From UBA5614 sp963667535 (lineage in GTDB: Bacteria > Cloacimonadota > Cloacimonadia > Cloacimonadales > Cloacimonadaceae): a stretch of 64,000 nucleotides of DNA. Location: assembly GCA_963667535.2 (NCBI GenBank), contig CAXXDU010000002.1:868001-932000 (forward strand), in the 5' to 3' direction. The notes below the pieces were generated by a model that ran no database searches, was not told the origin of the DNA, and saw only the letters and a list, made by a program, of their open reading frames with translations. This document shows positions 7,983 through 16,505 of the stretch, one piece after another. The translations under genes were made by a program, and so were the position numbers. The number at the start of each line of letters is the position of its first letter. Positions within the stretch are counted from its first letter, which is position 1.

Positions 7983-8630
7983 TTGGGACAAAAAATTAAT
8001 CCAACCCTGTTTAGACTCGGAATCAATAAAGAAACTGAATCTATTTGGTTTTTGCAAGGTGCGAACTATGTGGAATCCCTCCAGGAAGATATTAAAGTCC
8101 GGAGTTATATCCACAAAAGACTAGCTGATAAGATGATATCCACCGTAAAGATTTTCCGTAAGACCAATTCCATTATTATTGATATATACACAGCCAGACC
8201 CGGAATGGTAATCGGAAGAAAAGGTGAGGACATCGATAAGCTACGTAATGAATTAAACGTCCTTATTAATAAAAAAAGACAAACACCAATTACAGTATCC
8301 ATTAATATTCAGGAGATCGACAAGCTGTGGCTTGATTCCACACTTGTAGGTCAGGAAATTGCCCGTCAGCTCGAACAGCGTGTTTCATTTCGTCGTGCTA
8401 TGAAAATGGCTATGAAGAATGTATTGAAAGATGGTGCTCAGGGCGTAAAGGTTCAGGTTTCAGGTCGTCTCGGCGGAGCCGAAATTGCCAGAACTGAACG
8501 TTACAAACAGGGCAGAACACCTTTGCATACTATCCGTGCCGATATTGATTATTCTCTCGTAGAAGCCAATACCACCTATGGTGTTATCGGAATCAAGGTA
8601 TGGATATACAAAGGCGACATCCTGAGTTGA
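7983..8630 (+). CDS. rpsC: Ribosomal protein S3
   Basis: A 215-residue S3 at the mRNA entry channel. The KH domain loop is RPGMVIGRKGEDIDKL, and the C-terminal domain carries KVQVSGRLGGAEIARTE. The start is a TTG at 7983, giving the usual GQKINPTLFRLGI N-terminus with AGGAGG six bases ahead; the in-frame ATG at 7950 lies inside rplV and would add an unrelated tail. One of several TTG starts in this operon. Confidence 0.95.
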   Translation: MGQKINPTLFRLGINKETESIWFLQGANYVESLQEDIKVRSYIHKRLADKMISTVKIFRKTNSIIIDIYTARPGMVIGRKGEDIDKLRNELNVLINKKRQTPITVSINIQEIDKLWLDSTLVGQEIARQLEQRVSFRRAMKMAMKNVLKDGAQGVKVQVSGRLGGAEIARTERYKQGRTPLHTIRADIDYSLVEANTTYGVIGIKVWIYKGDILS

Positions 8631-8640
8631 GGAGTAAAGC

Positions 8641-9060
8641 ATGTTAGCACCAAAGAAAGTTAAACACCGGAAACAAATGCGCGGCAAACGCCGTGGTCTT
8701 GCATGGTCAGGTTCGGATATGAACTTTGGCGATTACGGATTGATATCTTTAGAAGCTGCCTGGCTTACAAGCCGTCAGATAGAAGCTGCCCGTATAGCTA
8801 TAACACGTCATATGAAACGTGTCGGACAAGTCTGGATTCGCATATTTCCTGACAAGCCGGTTTCTAAAAAGCCGCTTGAAACACGTATGGGTAAAGGTAA
8901 AGGCGCACCAGAATATTGGGTAGCTGTTATCAGACCCGGTAGAATTCTATTTGAATTGGAAGGCGTGGATTTAAAGATTGCCAAGGAAGCCATGCGTTTA
9001 GCAGCACATAAATTACCTATCAAGACCCGCTTTATAGGTCGTGAAGGAGTGGAAATATGA
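8641..9060 (+). CDS. rplP: Ribosomal protein L16
   Basis: A 139-residue L16, a 50S protein near the A-site tRNA. It begins MLAPKKVKHRKQMRGKRRG and carries the core PVSKKPLETRMGKGKGAPEYWVAVI. The stop overlaps the rpmC start by four bases. Confidence 0.96.
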   Translation: MLAPKKVKHRKQMRGKRRGLAWSGSDMNFGDYGLISLEAAWLTSRQIEAARIAITRHMKRVGQVWIRIFPDKPVSKKPLETRMGKGKGAPEYWVAVIRPGRILFELEGVDLKIAKEAMRLAAHKLPIKTRFIGREGVEI

Positions 9061-9251
9061 AAGCTGATGAAATTCGCGAATTGAGCATCCCAGAGCTTAA
9101 TAATAAATTAGAAGAACTGCGCATCGAGCTGTTTAATCTGCGCTTCCAAAAAGCCAAAAACCTTTTGGATAGAATAGATCGTCTCAGATTGGTCAGAAGA
9201 GATATTGCTCGTGTGATGACAATAATGAAACAAAAACAGATAGCGCAGTGA
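9057..9251 (+). CDS. rpmC: Ribosomal protein L29
   Basis: A 64-residue two-helix protein of the 50S tunnel exit. ADEIRELSIPELNNKLEELRIELFNLRFQ and the C-terminal RLVRRDIARVMTIM fit the family closely. It starts inside the rplP stop (ATGA), suggesting translational coupling. Confidence 0.95.
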   Translation: MKADEIRELSIPELNNKLEELRIELFNLRFQKAKNLLDRIDRLRLVRRDIARVMTIMKQKQIAQ

Positions 9252-9258
9252 GGTAGAG

Positions 9259-9513
9259 ATGTCTTTTATAAGAAAGAAAATAAATCAGGGTATCGTGGTC
9301 AGCGATAAAAATGAAAAGACAATCGTTGTTCGTGTAGAGCGCCAGTTCATTCATCCGCTATATAAGAAGACGGTTAGACGTCATAAGAAGTTTATGGCTC
9401 ATGATGAGAATAGCGAAGCCCATGAAGGCGATGTTGTACAGATTACAGAATACCGCCCTATGAGCGCCCGTAAACGTTGGATTCTACTTAAAATTGTAGA
9501 AAGAAAGAAATAA
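9259..9513 (+). CDS. rpsQ: Ribosomal protein S17
   Basis: An 84-residue S17 with OB-fold, a primary 16S rRNA binder. GIVVSDKNEKTIVVRVERQFIHPLYKKTVRRHKKF is diagnostic, and the end RWILLKIVERKK is typical. GAGGTAGAG lies just before the ATG. Confidence 0.95.
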   Translation: MSFIRKKINQGIVVSDKNEKTIVVRVERQFIHPLYKKTVRRHKKFMAHDENSEAHEGDVVQITEYRPMSARKRWILLKIVERKK

Positions 9514-9524
9514 GGGGTTTTGGA

Positions 9525-9893
9525 ATGATTCAAGCGCAAACCATAGTGAATATCGCCGATAACTCCGGTGCTAAAAAAGCCATGTGTATTAAAGTACTGG
9601 GCGGCACCAGACGTAAATATGCCTCTTTAGGAGACGTAATAGTTATAGCGATTAAATCCGCCACTCCAGGTGGCAAGATAAAGAAAGGCACAGTCGAAAG
9701 AGCAGTTATCGTCCGTACATCAAAAGAAGTACGCAGAGCAGACGGTTCTTATATACGCTTTGAAGACAATGCTGCCGTTATTATTGATGAAAAGCACGAA
9801 CCCAAGGGAACCCGTATCTTCGGACCCGTAGCCAGAGAACTGCGTGAACATCATTTCACCAAAATCATCTCTCTGGCTCCAGAAGTGATCTAG
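9525..9893 (+). CDS. rplN: Ribosomal protein L14
   Basis: A 122-residue L14, part of intersubunit bridges with 16S rRNA. It has the exact family length and the motifs MIQAQTIVNIADNSGAKK and GTRIFGPVARELR. The interior residues 30-45 carry one of the usual variable loops (GGTRRKYASLGDV). Confidence 0.97.
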   Translation: MIQAQTIVNIADNSGAKKAMCIKVLGGTRRKYASLGDVIVIAIKSATPGGKIKKGTVERAVIVRTSKEVRRADGSYIRFEDNAAVIIDEKHEPKGTRIFGPVARELREHHFTKIISLAPEVI

Positions 9894-9902
9894 GAGGAAG
9901 CG

Positions 9903-10217
9903 ATGGCAGGTTTACATTTAAAAAAAGGTGATTTTGTTATCGTCATATCCGGTCCTTACAAAGGTATCAAAGGGCGAGTTCTGAGAGCTTTTCCCAAAAA
10001 CGGAAAAGTAATCGTGGAAAAAGTGCACATGATAAAAAAGCACGCAAAGCCCTCGCAACGAAATCCCCAGGGTGGAATCGTACATAAGGAAGCCCCGCTT
10101 AATGCTTCCAATGTAATGCTTTTTAATGAAAAATTGAATGCCGTCACTAAAGCTATTTATGTTGTTAGAGAAGGCAGACGTATCCGTGTTTGTAAAAAAA
10201 CCGGTGACGAGTTATAG
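9903..10217 (+). CDS. rplX: Ribosomal protein L24
   Basis: A 104-residue L24, an assembly initiator of the 50S subunit. The KOW motif is visible near the N-terminus (KKGDFVIVISGPYKGIKGRV), followed by KHAKPSQRNPQGGIVHKEAPL. AGGAGG lies five bases before the ATG. Confidence 0.95.
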   Translation: MAGLHLKKGDFVIVISGPYKGIKGRVLRAFPKNGKVIVEKVHMIKKHAKPSQRNPQGGIVHKEAPLNASNVMLFNEKLNAVTKAIYVVREGRRIRVCKKTGDEL

Positions 10218-10228
10218 GAGTATTGAAA

Positions 10229-10777
10229 ATGAACCGAATTAAAGAAAGATTCAATACTGAGGTAAAGGTTGTTCTGTCGAAGAAGTTTAACTACAAGAAC
10301 ATGCATCAGGTACCGCAATTGAATAAAATAGTGGTCAGCATGGGCGTTGGTCAGGCTACTCAGAATAAAGCTACTCTTGATAATGCTGTAAAGGATCTTG
10401 AAATGATTACAGGGCGTAAATCAATGATTACCAAAGCCCGTAAATCAATTTCAAACTTTAAGCTGCGTCAGGGAATGCCAATTGGCTGCAAAGTAACTCT
10501 GCGCAGCGAAGTCATGTATGAATTCTTTGATAGATTGATTTCTATTGTTATTCCCCGCATACGTGATTTTCATGGCGTTTCCATACATGCTTTTGATGGA
10601 AGAGGCAACTACTCAATCGGAATAAAAGAACAGACAGTATTTCCGGAAATTGAGTATGACAAGATCGATGCTATACGTGGTATGAATATAAATATTGTGA
10701 CCACAGCCAAAAGCGATGAAGAATGCCGGGAACTATTATCAGAGCTTGGCATGCCTTTTCAAAAACCTGAAAAGTAA
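10229..10777 (+). CDS. rplE: Ribosomal protein L5
   Basis: A 182-residue L5, a 5S rRNA binder of the central protuberance. NKIVVSMGVGQATQNK, GRKSMITKARKSISNFKLRQGMPIGCKVTLR and a C-terminal GMNINIVTTAKSDEE are typical. The ATG at 10229 is eight bases after GGAG; a TTG two codons earlier (10223) is too close to the ribosome binding site. Confidence 0.95.
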   Translation: MNRIKERFNTEVKVVLSKKFNYKNMHQVPQLNKIVVSMGVGQATQNKATLDNAVKDLEMITGRKSMITKARKSISNFKLRQGMPIGCKVTLRSEVMYEFFDRLISIVIPRIRDFHGVSIHAFDGRGNYSIGIKEQTVFPEIEYDKIDAIRGMNINIVTTAKSDEECRELLSELGMPFQKPEK

Positions 10778-10788
10778 AGGAGTATAAC

Positions 10789-10974
10789 TTGGCTAAAACA
10801 TCATTGAGAATAAAGCAACAAAGAACTCCTAAGTTCAAAGTCAGAAAATACAACCGTTGTTTAATCTGCGGACGTCCACGGGCATTCATGCGTTCTTTTG
10901 GAATGTGCCGTTTGTGCTTTAGAAAATATGCTTCGAATGGTCAAATTCCAGGCATCACCAGAGCAAGCTGGTAA
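10789..10974 (+). CDS. rpsN: Ribosomal protein S14, zinc-binding type
   Basis: A 61-residue S14 of the short type. Two CxxC pairs (CLICGRPR and CRLCFRKYA) form the zinc site that the longer zinc-free paralogs have lost. Starts at TTG, with AAGGAG about seven bases upstream, yielding MAKTSLRIKQQRTPKFKVR. Because a zinc-requiring form is the only one in the operon, a zinc-independent copy elsewhere is possible but not visible here. Confidence 0.95.
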   Translation: MAKTSLRIKQQRTPKFKVRKYNRCLICGRPRAFMRSFGMCRLCFRKYASNGQIPGITRASW

Positions 10975-11017
10975 TAACAAATCTCTTGCTTTTCATAATT
11001 ATTAAGGAGAACTGAAG

Positions 11018-11431
11018 ATGAGCGTAAGCGATCCGATAGCTGATGCATTAACTAAGATTCGCAATGCATATCGTGCCGGACACACGCAGGTTGTGTTAAA
11101 TCACAGCCGCCTGCTGGAAAACATTGTGAAAATCCTCACAGAAGAGAGCTATATGAACAACTACCAGGTTCTGGAAAAAGATCCTGAGCAGCGTGTTAAT
11201 TATCGCAGAATTCTTGTGAACTTGCGTTATACCAATACAGGCGATCCTGTAGTTAAAGGAATTCAAAAGATTTCTAAACCAGGCCGCCGCTTATATGTAA
11301 AAGCAGATAAACTGCCATCGGTTTATAACAATACCGGTTGTGCTGTAATTTCCACAAGTATGGGAGTAATGGCAGACCGGGATGCTAGAAAAAACCGTGT
11401 CGGTGGTGAATACATCTGTAAGGTATGGTAG
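11018..11431 (+). CDS. rpsH: Ribosomal protein S8
   Basis: A 137-residue S8 that binds helix 21 of 16S rRNA and, in E. coli, represses the spc operon. It opens SVSDPIADALTKIRNAYRAG and ends with STSMGVMADRDARKNRVGGEYICKVW, where the conserved ISTSMG motif lies. It is a few residues longer than the usual 130-132, owing to the middle segment. A 43-base spacer separates it from rpsN, the largest in this part of the operon. Confidence 0.95.
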   Translation: MSVSDPIADALTKIRNAYRAGHTQVVLNHSRLLENIVKILTEESYMNNYQVLEKDPEQRVNYRRILVNLRYTNTGDPVVKGIQKISKPGRRLYVKADKLPSVYNNTGCAVISTSMGVMADRDARKNRVGGEYICKVW

Positions 11432-11443
11432 GGGGATTGAACT

Positions 11444-12016
11444 ATGTCACGCGTAGGTAAATTGCCAATAAAGCTTCCGGCAGAAGTATCAGTAGATATT
11501 AAAGACAGCCATGTTACCGTAAAAGGGAAACTTGGTGTATTAGATTATAATCTCTTACCCGGTATCACAGTAGAGAAATTAGAAAGCACTTTGCAGGTTC
11601 TCAGAGCTGATGAAACAAAACAAATGCGGGCAATTCATGGCTTGAGCCGTGCCCTTATTCAGAATATGGTTACCGGAGTGAATGAAGGGTTTGAAAAAGT
11701 ATTGCACGTTATAGGAACAGGCTATTCCGCAGAGAGAGTCGGACCGTGGTTAAGATTAGCCCTGGGATTTTCTCATGACGTGATGTTGCTTATTCCTAAT
11801 GGTTTGAATGTAGAAGTTGAAGCAGTACCCAGAAGCAAAGACCGTAAGGCTGATTTGCAGAATATCATTCGCATTAAGGGAATAGATAAGCATATGGTTG
11901 GTCAGTTTTCTGCCGAAACAAGAGCAGTCAGACCACCTGAAAACTACAAAGGCAAAGGTGTCCGTTACCATGACGAAACAGTAGTCATCAAAGCGGGTAA
12001 AGCCGGTTCGAAATAA
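11444..12016 (+). CDS. rplF: Ribosomal protein L6
   Basis: A 190-residue L6 with two related halves. MSRVGKLPIKLP, VTVKGKLGVL and the C-terminal KHMVGQFSAETRAVRPPENYKGKGVRY (the family's second-domain signature) are present. It is slightly longer than the usual 178 because of the extended central loop. GGGGATTG precedes the ATG. Confidence 0.95.
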   Translation: MSRVGKLPIKLPAEVSVDIKDSHVTVKGKLGVLDYNLLPGITVEKLESTLQVLRADETKQMRAIHGLSRALIQNMVTGVNEGFEKVLHVIGTGYSAERVGPWLRLALGFSHDVMLLIPNGLNVEVEAVPRSKDRKADLQNIIRIKGIDKHMVGQFSAETRAVRPPENYKGKGVRYHDETVVIKAGKAGSK

Positions 12017-12027
12017 GGAGACATAGC

Positions 12028-12399
12028 ATGGTAAAAGAAAGTCATGTCATAAAGAATAGAAAACGCGGACGCCGCAGAGCTGCAATCAGGAAGAAACTCA
12101 GAGGCAATATCGAAAGACCCAGAATGGTTATCTTTCGCAGCTTGAAGCATATCTATGCCCAGATTATCAACGATGATAACGGGCAGACTCTATGCTCTAT
12201 GTCTACAGTATCCAAAGCTCTCCAAATAGAGACCGGAATTAAAAAGACGGAAAAGAGTTACCAGGTTGGATTAAAACTTGGTGAAAAAGCTCTTGAATCC
12301 GGAATCACTAAAGTTGCATTTGATCGTGCGGGTTATAAATATCACGGACGTGTCAAAGCTCTTGCCGACGGCGCCAGAAAAGCCGGTCTTCTCTTTTAA
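12028..12399 (+). CDS. rplR: Ribosomal protein L18
   Basis: A 123-residue L18 that delivers 5S rRNA to the large subunit. The basic N-terminus (RKRGRRRAAIRKKLRG), the RPRMVIFRSLKHIYAQIINDD strand and the C-terminal VAFDRAGYKYHGRVKALADGARKAGL are characteristic. It follows rplF by eleven bases with AAGGAG. Confidence 0.95.
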   Translation: MVKESHVIKNRKRGRRRAAIRKKLRGNIERPRMVIFRSLKHIYAQIINDDNGQTLCSMSTVSKALQIETGIKKTEKSYQVGLKLGEKALESGITKVAFDRAGYKYHGRVKALADGARKAGLLF

Positions 12400-12410
12400 G
12401 TGAGGTAACA

Positions 12411-12929
12411 ATGAATTACGAACAGAAGAATTATGAAGAAGAAAAACTGCTTGAAAAGATAATTGAAACCAAGCGAGTTGCCAAAGTTGTTAAAGGTGGA
12501 CGTAATTTCAGTTTTAGCGCTATAGTCGTTGTTGGCGACAAAAAAGGTAAAGTCGGAGTTGGAACAGGAAAAGCCAATGAAATTGTGGATGCTATACGCA
12601 AAGCCAAAGAAAAAGCCATGAAGTCAATGTTTAATGTTCCATTGGTAAAAGGTACAGTTCCTCATGAAATAGTTGCCCGTTACGGAGCAAGCAGAGTTAT
12701 GATTAAACCAGCATCTGAAGGTACCGGAGTTATTGCCGGCGGAACAGCTCGTGCCATATTTGAAGCAGCTGGAATTGAGAATATACTATGCAAATCGTTG
12801 GGTTCCAATACCCCATGTAATGTAGTTAAAGCTACAATAGATGGATTGAAATCTATGCGTACTATTGCTGAAGTAGCAGCCCTCAGAGGTAAAACTATTG
12901 CTCAATTGACTGGGCAGGAGGAGAAATGA
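12411..12929 (+). CDS. rpsE: Ribosomal protein S5
   Basis: A 172-residue S5 involved in decoding fidelity and mRNA unwinding at the entry channel. The double-stranded-RNA-binding-like N-domain carries KVVKGGRNFSFSAIVVVGD and GKVGVGTGKANE; the C-domain carries GTGVIAGGTARAIFEAAGI. The stop overlaps the rpmD start by four bases. Confidence 0.96.
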   Translation: MNYEQKNYEEEKLLEKIIETKRVAKVVKGGRNFSFSAIVVVGDKKGKVGVGTGKANEIVDAIRKAKEKAMKSMFNVPLVKGTVPHEIVARYGASRVMIKPASEGTGVIAGGTARAIFEAAGIENILCKSLGSNTPCNVVKATIDGLKSMRTIAEVAALRGKTIAQLTGQEEK

Positions 12930-13126
12930 AGATAAAAGTCACCCAAATCCGCAGTCAAATTGGACATCAGGAAAAGCATAAACTTATCGTTAAAGCCCTG
13001 GGCTTGGGACGTATTGGGAAAAGCCGTGTTCATGACGACAACTCTGTAATTCGCGGCATGATTAACAAAGTCGTTTTCCTGGTCAAGGTTGAACCAGTCA
13101 CAAATGACGGTTCTGCGGCCGAATAG
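12926..13126 (+). CDS. rpmD: Ribosomal protein L30
   Basis: A 66-residue L30 with the family pattern KVTQIRSQIGHQEKHKLIVKALGLGRIGKSRV followed by IRGMINKVVFLVKV. It starts within the rpsE stop codon (ATGA), so coupling is likely. Confidence 0.95.
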   Translation: MKIKVTQIRSQIGHQEKHKLIVKALGLGRIGKSRVHDDNSVIRGMINKVVFLVKVEPVTNDGSAAE

Positions 13127-13137
13127 GAGTTTATATT

Positions 13138-13593
13138 ATGTTTACATTAAGTAATTTAAAAAGACCCGTAGGATATAAAAGAAAGAAACGCTTGGGTAAA
13201 GGACAAGGTTCCGGACAAGGACATCAGGCCGGACGTGGCCATAAAGGAACCAAAGCCCGTGCTGGCGGAAGAGTCCCTGCCTGGTTTGAAGGCGGACAGA
13301 TGCCGATCCAGAGACGCTTGCCTAAACGCGGATTCAAAAATATCTTTAAAATTGAATACAGGGTTTTAAATTTAAATCGTTTACAGGATATCGAAGAAAC
13401 CGAGTGGGATATTATCAAATTTGAAGCACATGGTTTGATAGTATCAAAAGGTAAAAAAGCTGCATGCCCGGTTAAAATACTTGCCGGTTCAGCTCAGGAT
13501 TTCACCAAAGCCGTTCATATAGTTGCCAATGCATTTTCTGAAAATGCTAAAGCGGTAATTGAAAAGAATGGTGGCAAGGCGGAGGTAATCTAA
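13138..13593 (+). CDS. rplO: Ribosomal protein L15
   Basis: A 151-residue L15. The Gly-rich N-terminus (GYKRKKRLGKGQGSGQGHQAGRGHKGTKAR) and GGQMPIQRRLPKRGFKN are diagnostic; the C-terminal half carries the usual KILAG...F....VVA-like fold. It lies two bases before secY, whose TTG start falls immediately after the stop. Confidence 0.95.
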   Translation: MFTLSNLKRPVGYKRKKRLGKGQGSGQGHQAGRGHKGTKARAGGRVPAWFEGGQMPIQRRLPKRGFKNIFKIEYRVLNLNRLQDIEETEWDIIKFEAHGLIVSKGKKAACPVKILAGSAQDFTKAVHIVANAFSENAKAVIEKNGGKAEVI

Positions 13594-13594
13594 C

Positions 13595-14920
13595 TTGTTT
13601 AAAACGATAGCAAATGTTTTCAGGGTTCCTGATTTAAAGAAGAAGATTCTTTTTACTGCTTTGTTCTTAGTTCTATACAGACTAGGCAGTTTCATTCCGA
13701 CACCGGGGATAAATGCTACAGCGTTACAAGGATTTTTTGAAGCAGCCCGTGGACAGGGAAATAACCTATTTGGGTTACTGGATCTGTTTGTAGGTGGAAA
13801 CTTTGAAAGAGCATCAGTTTTTGCTTTGGGTATTATGCCTTATATTACAGCTTCAATTGTTATTCAGCTTTTAGGAAGCATTATTCCTTATTTCGAGAAG
13901 CTGAGGAAAGAAGGTGCAGACGGCCAAAAGAAGCTTAATCAGATTACCCGTTACGGAACTGTAGGTATAGCAGCATTCAATTCTGTTGCTATAGCTTTGT
14001 GGCTTGCCAGTCTTAGTGGTGGTGCACAACCTGTTGTTCCCAATCCTAATATGTTGTTCTTTTTTACCTGCGTCGTTACTCTGATAACAGGAACAATGAT
14101 AGTCATGTGGTTGGGCGAACAGATTACTGAGCACGGTATCGGAAACGGTATTTCTCTCATTATTTTTGCGGGAATTATTGCCAGATACCCATCTGGATTT
14201 GCCAATATGTTCCAGTTGGTATCCAATGGATCCCTCAGTATAATTAAAGCTCTCTTAGCGTTGTTTGTAATGGTTGCAGTAACAGCAGCGGTAATTTTGG
14301 TTACAGAAGCTACCCGCAAGATACCAGTACAATATGCTAAGCGTATTGTTGGCAGGAAAGTATATGGCGGGCAAAGTACATTCATTCCATTAAGAGTGAA
14401 TACAGCCGGTGTTATTCCAATTATATTTGCACAATCAGTGTTAATGTTCCCAGCTACTATTGCTGCTTTGTTTGGCAGAAGCGGTGGTGTATGGGAGACA
14501 ATTAAAGTCTGGTTATCACCAGGAGCTCTTCTTTATACTTTACTTTACGTTAGCTTGATAGTCTTTTTTGCCTATTTCTATACTGCAATCGTTCTTAACC
14601 CAACGGACATGGCAGAAAATATGGTGAAGTATGGTGGTCACATACCCGGTAAAAAACCCGGTAAAAAAACTGCAGAGTATATTAATAATGTTCTCACCAG
14701 GATAACATTGCCCGGTGCTATATTCTTTGCTTTTGTTGCATTAACGCCGGAAATTATGAGCAAACAACTGGACTTACCTTTCTATTTTGGAGGTACTGGT
14801 TTAATAATTGTTGTGGGTGTTGCACTCGATACTCTTCAGCAGATTGAATCCCATCTTGTTATGCGTCATTATGATGGATTTATGCGTAAAGGTAAACTAC
14901 GCGGCCGCTCGAGCATGTAA
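13595..14920 (+). CDS. secY: Protein translocase channel subunit SecY
   Basis: A 441-residue inner-membrane protein that forms the Sec channel with SecE and SecG. About ten hydrophobic segments can be traced, with the plug region after TM1 and the conserved GIMPYITASIVIQLL in TM2. The cytosolic loop carries the RRIVGRK-like segment (AKRIVGRKVYGGQST), and the last loop has MRHYDGFMRKGKLRGR. Starts at TTG 13595, nine bases after GGAGG. In many bacteria adk follows secY; here map follows directly. Confidence 0.95.
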   Translation: MFKTIANVFRVPDLKKKILFTALFLVLYRLGSFIPTPGINATALQGFFEAARGQGNNLFGLLDLFVGGNFERASVFALGIMPYITASIVIQLLGSIIPYFEKLRKEGADGQKKLNQITRYGTVGIAAFNSVAIALWLASLSGGAQPVVPNPNMLFFFTCVVTLITGTMIVMWLGEQITEHGIGNGISLIIFAGIIARYPSGFANMFQLVSNGSLSIIKALLALFVMVAVTAAVILVTEATRKIPVQYAKRIVGRKVYGGQSTFIPLRVNTAGVIPIIFAQSVLMFPATIAALFGRSGGVWETIKVWLSPGALLYTLLYVSLIVFFAYFYTAIVLNPTDMAENMVKYGGHIPGKKPGKKTAEYINNVLTRITLPGAIFFAFVALTPEIMSKQLDLPFYFGGTGLIIVVGVALDTLQQIESHLVMRHYDGFMRKGKLRGRSSM

Positions 14921-14921
14921 T

Positions 14922-15680
14922 ATGATATTTCTTAAATCAGCAGACGAAGTAAAAAAGATCAGAGAAAGTTGCAGGATTATTGCAATGCTCTTTATTGAAA
15001 TGGAAAAGCTTATTAAGCCGGGAATTTCAACATGGGAGCTTGATCTCTTTGCTGATGATTTTATCAGAAGTATGGGAGGAATACCCTCCTTTAAGGGTTA
15101 TACTGTACCCGGATTACCACCTTTTCCCAGTGCAATATGCGCTTCCAGGAATGCTATCATTGTTCATGGAATTCCATCCAAGCAGACAATACTGAATGAT
15201 GGCGATATTATTGGCGTAGATGTTGGCGTTGTCAAAGATGGTTATCATGGTGATGCAGCTAAGACTTTTAAAGTTGGAGTTATATCTTCAGAAGCCCTAA
15301 AGCTCATGGATGTCACATCTTCGTCTTTAGACATAGGCATCAGTATGGCTAGAGTTGGAAATCGAGTGGGAGATATCTCCTGGTCGATTGCTAATCATGT
15401 TCAAAAAAATGGTTTTTATATAGCCGACGACTTAACCGGGCATGGTATTGGAAAAGAGTTGCATGAAGCACCTCAGATTCCCAATATTGGTCCTAAAGGA
15501 AAAGGTCCGCGCCTGTTAAAAGGTATGACCCTGGCTATAGAACCTATGGTTAATATTGGGACTAATCGTGTCCGAGAGGATGGTTGGGAATTTCGTACAG
15601 CTGACAATTCTCTTTCTGCTCATTTTGAGCACACGATTTTAGTTACAGACGGCGACCCCGTGATTTTGAGTATTGCATGA
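14922..15680 (+). CDS. map: Methionine aminopeptidase type I
   Basis: A 252-residue cytosolic enzyme that removes the N-terminal Met of nascent proteins. The dinuclear metal ligands are all visible: two Asp in DVGVVKDGYHGDAAKTF, His in GHGIGKELHE, Glu in LAIEPMVN and Glu in FEHTILVTD. The substrate His lies in IVHGIPS. The start at 14922 is one base after the secY stop and gives the normal IFLKSADEVKKIRESCRI N-terminus; an in-frame ATG further upstream lies inside secY. No clear ribosome binding site is present, which suggests coupling to secY. Confidence 0.95.
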   Translation: MIFLKSADEVKKIRESCRIIAMLFIEMEKLIKPGISTWELDLFADDFIRSMGGIPSFKGYTVPGLPPFPSAICASRNAIIVHGIPSKQTILNDGDIIGVDVGVVKDGYHGDAAKTFKVGVISSEALKLMDVTSSSLDIGISMARVGNRVGDISWSIANHVQKNGFYIADDLTGHGIGKELHEAPQIPNIGPKGKGPRLLKGMTLAIEPMVNIGTNRVREDGWEFRTADNSLSAHFEHTILVTDGDPVILSIA

Positions 15681-15711
15681 TAAGCTTAAAAGTGTTTATA
15701 AAGAGGTTTTG

Positions 15712-15930
15712 ATGGGAAAGTCCGGTGTTATAGAAGTTGAAGGTATCGTGAAAGAAGCTCTCCCTAATACTACTTTTAAAGTTGAACTGGAAAATGGGCA
15801 TGAAATTCTTGCTCATAGTTCCGGGAAAATGAGAATGAATTACATTCGCATCCTTCCCGGGGATAAGGTTAAAATTGAATTATCGCCGTATGATTTGACC
15901 AGAGGTCGAATTACATACAGGTATAAATAA
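15712..15930 (+). CDS. infA: Translation initiation factor IF-1
   Basis: A 72-residue OB-fold protein that occupies the A site during initiation. The sequence from GKSGVIEVEGIVKEALPNTTFKVELENGHEILAHSSGKMR to YDLTRGRITYRYK matches the family along its whole length. The start at 15712 follows AGAGG by six bases; an upstream in-frame ATG overlaps the end of map and is not needed. Confidence 0.96.
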   Translation: MGKSGVIEVEGIVKEALPNTTFKVELENGHEILAHSSGKMRMNYIRILPGDKVKIELSPYDLTRGRITYRYK

Positions 15931-15993
15931 ACAGAATTGTAATGCGGACAAAATCGTCCGTTAATATAATTGGTTAAATAGCAGGAGACAACG

Positions 15994-16110
15994 ATGAAAG
16001 TAAAAGCATCAATAAAGACAATCTGTAAGGATTGTAAGATTATCAAACGGCATGGCGTTGTCCGTGTGATTTGTAGTTCCAGTCCCAAGCACAAACAACG
16101 TCAGGGATAA
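15994..16110 (+). CDS. rpmJ: Ribosomal protein L36, zinc-binding type
   Basis: A 38-residue protein, too short for most ORF thresholds. It reads MKVKASIKTICKDCKIIK and continues RHGVVRVICSSSPKHKQRQG. Three Cys (11, 14, 27) and one His (33) form the usual zinc ribbon. An extra Ser in SSS is a small insertion before PKHKQRQG. GCAGGAG lies eight bases ahead of the ATG. It sits in its standard place between infA and rpsM. Confidence 0.95.
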   Translation: MKVKASIKTICKDCKIIKRHGVVRVICSSSPKHKQRQG

Positions 16111-16126
16111 CCAGAGGAGGATAAAT

Positions 16127-16495
16127 TTGGCACATATCGCTGGTATTGAGATTCCGAAAACAAAGCGTGTCGCGATTGGCTTAACTTATATTTACGGTAT
16201 AGGAAGGTCTTTAGCAGAACAAATAGTCAAAAAAGCTAATATCGATGAACACAAGAAAATCTCCGACTTAACTATGGATGAAGAAAAACTTCTTCGTGAC
16301 CTGGTTCAGCATGAGTATGTGGTGGAAGGTGCTCTTAGAACACAAGTAGCCATGAATATTAAGCGTCTGATGGAAATCGGATGTTATCGTGGTTTAAGAC
16401 ATAAAAGAGGTCTTCCTGTTCGTGGACAACGAACACACACAAATGCTCGTACCCGTAAGGGTCCAAGAGCCGGTGGAATAAAGAAGAAGAAATAG
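16127..16495 (+). CDS. rpsM: Ribosomal protein S13
   Basis: A 122-residue S13 of the 30S head that contacts L5 and P-site tRNA. AHIAGIEIPKTKRVAIGLTYIYGIG and RHKRGLPVRGQRTHTNARTRKGP are diagnostic. Starts at TTG, seven bases after AGGAGG; no ATG alternative exists nearby. Confidence 0.95.
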   Translation: MAHIAGIEIPKTKRVAIGLTYIYGIGRSLAEQIVKKANIDEHKKISDLTMDEEKLLRDLVQHEYVVEGALRTQVAMNIKRLMEIGCYRGLRHKRGLPVRGQRTHTNARTRKGPRAGGIKKKK

Positions 16496-16505
16496 GAGCA
16501 GGTTA

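Noticed and set aside
14808..14921. Longer methionine aminopeptidase start
   Set aside because: The extension lies inside secY and does not match the family N-terminus.
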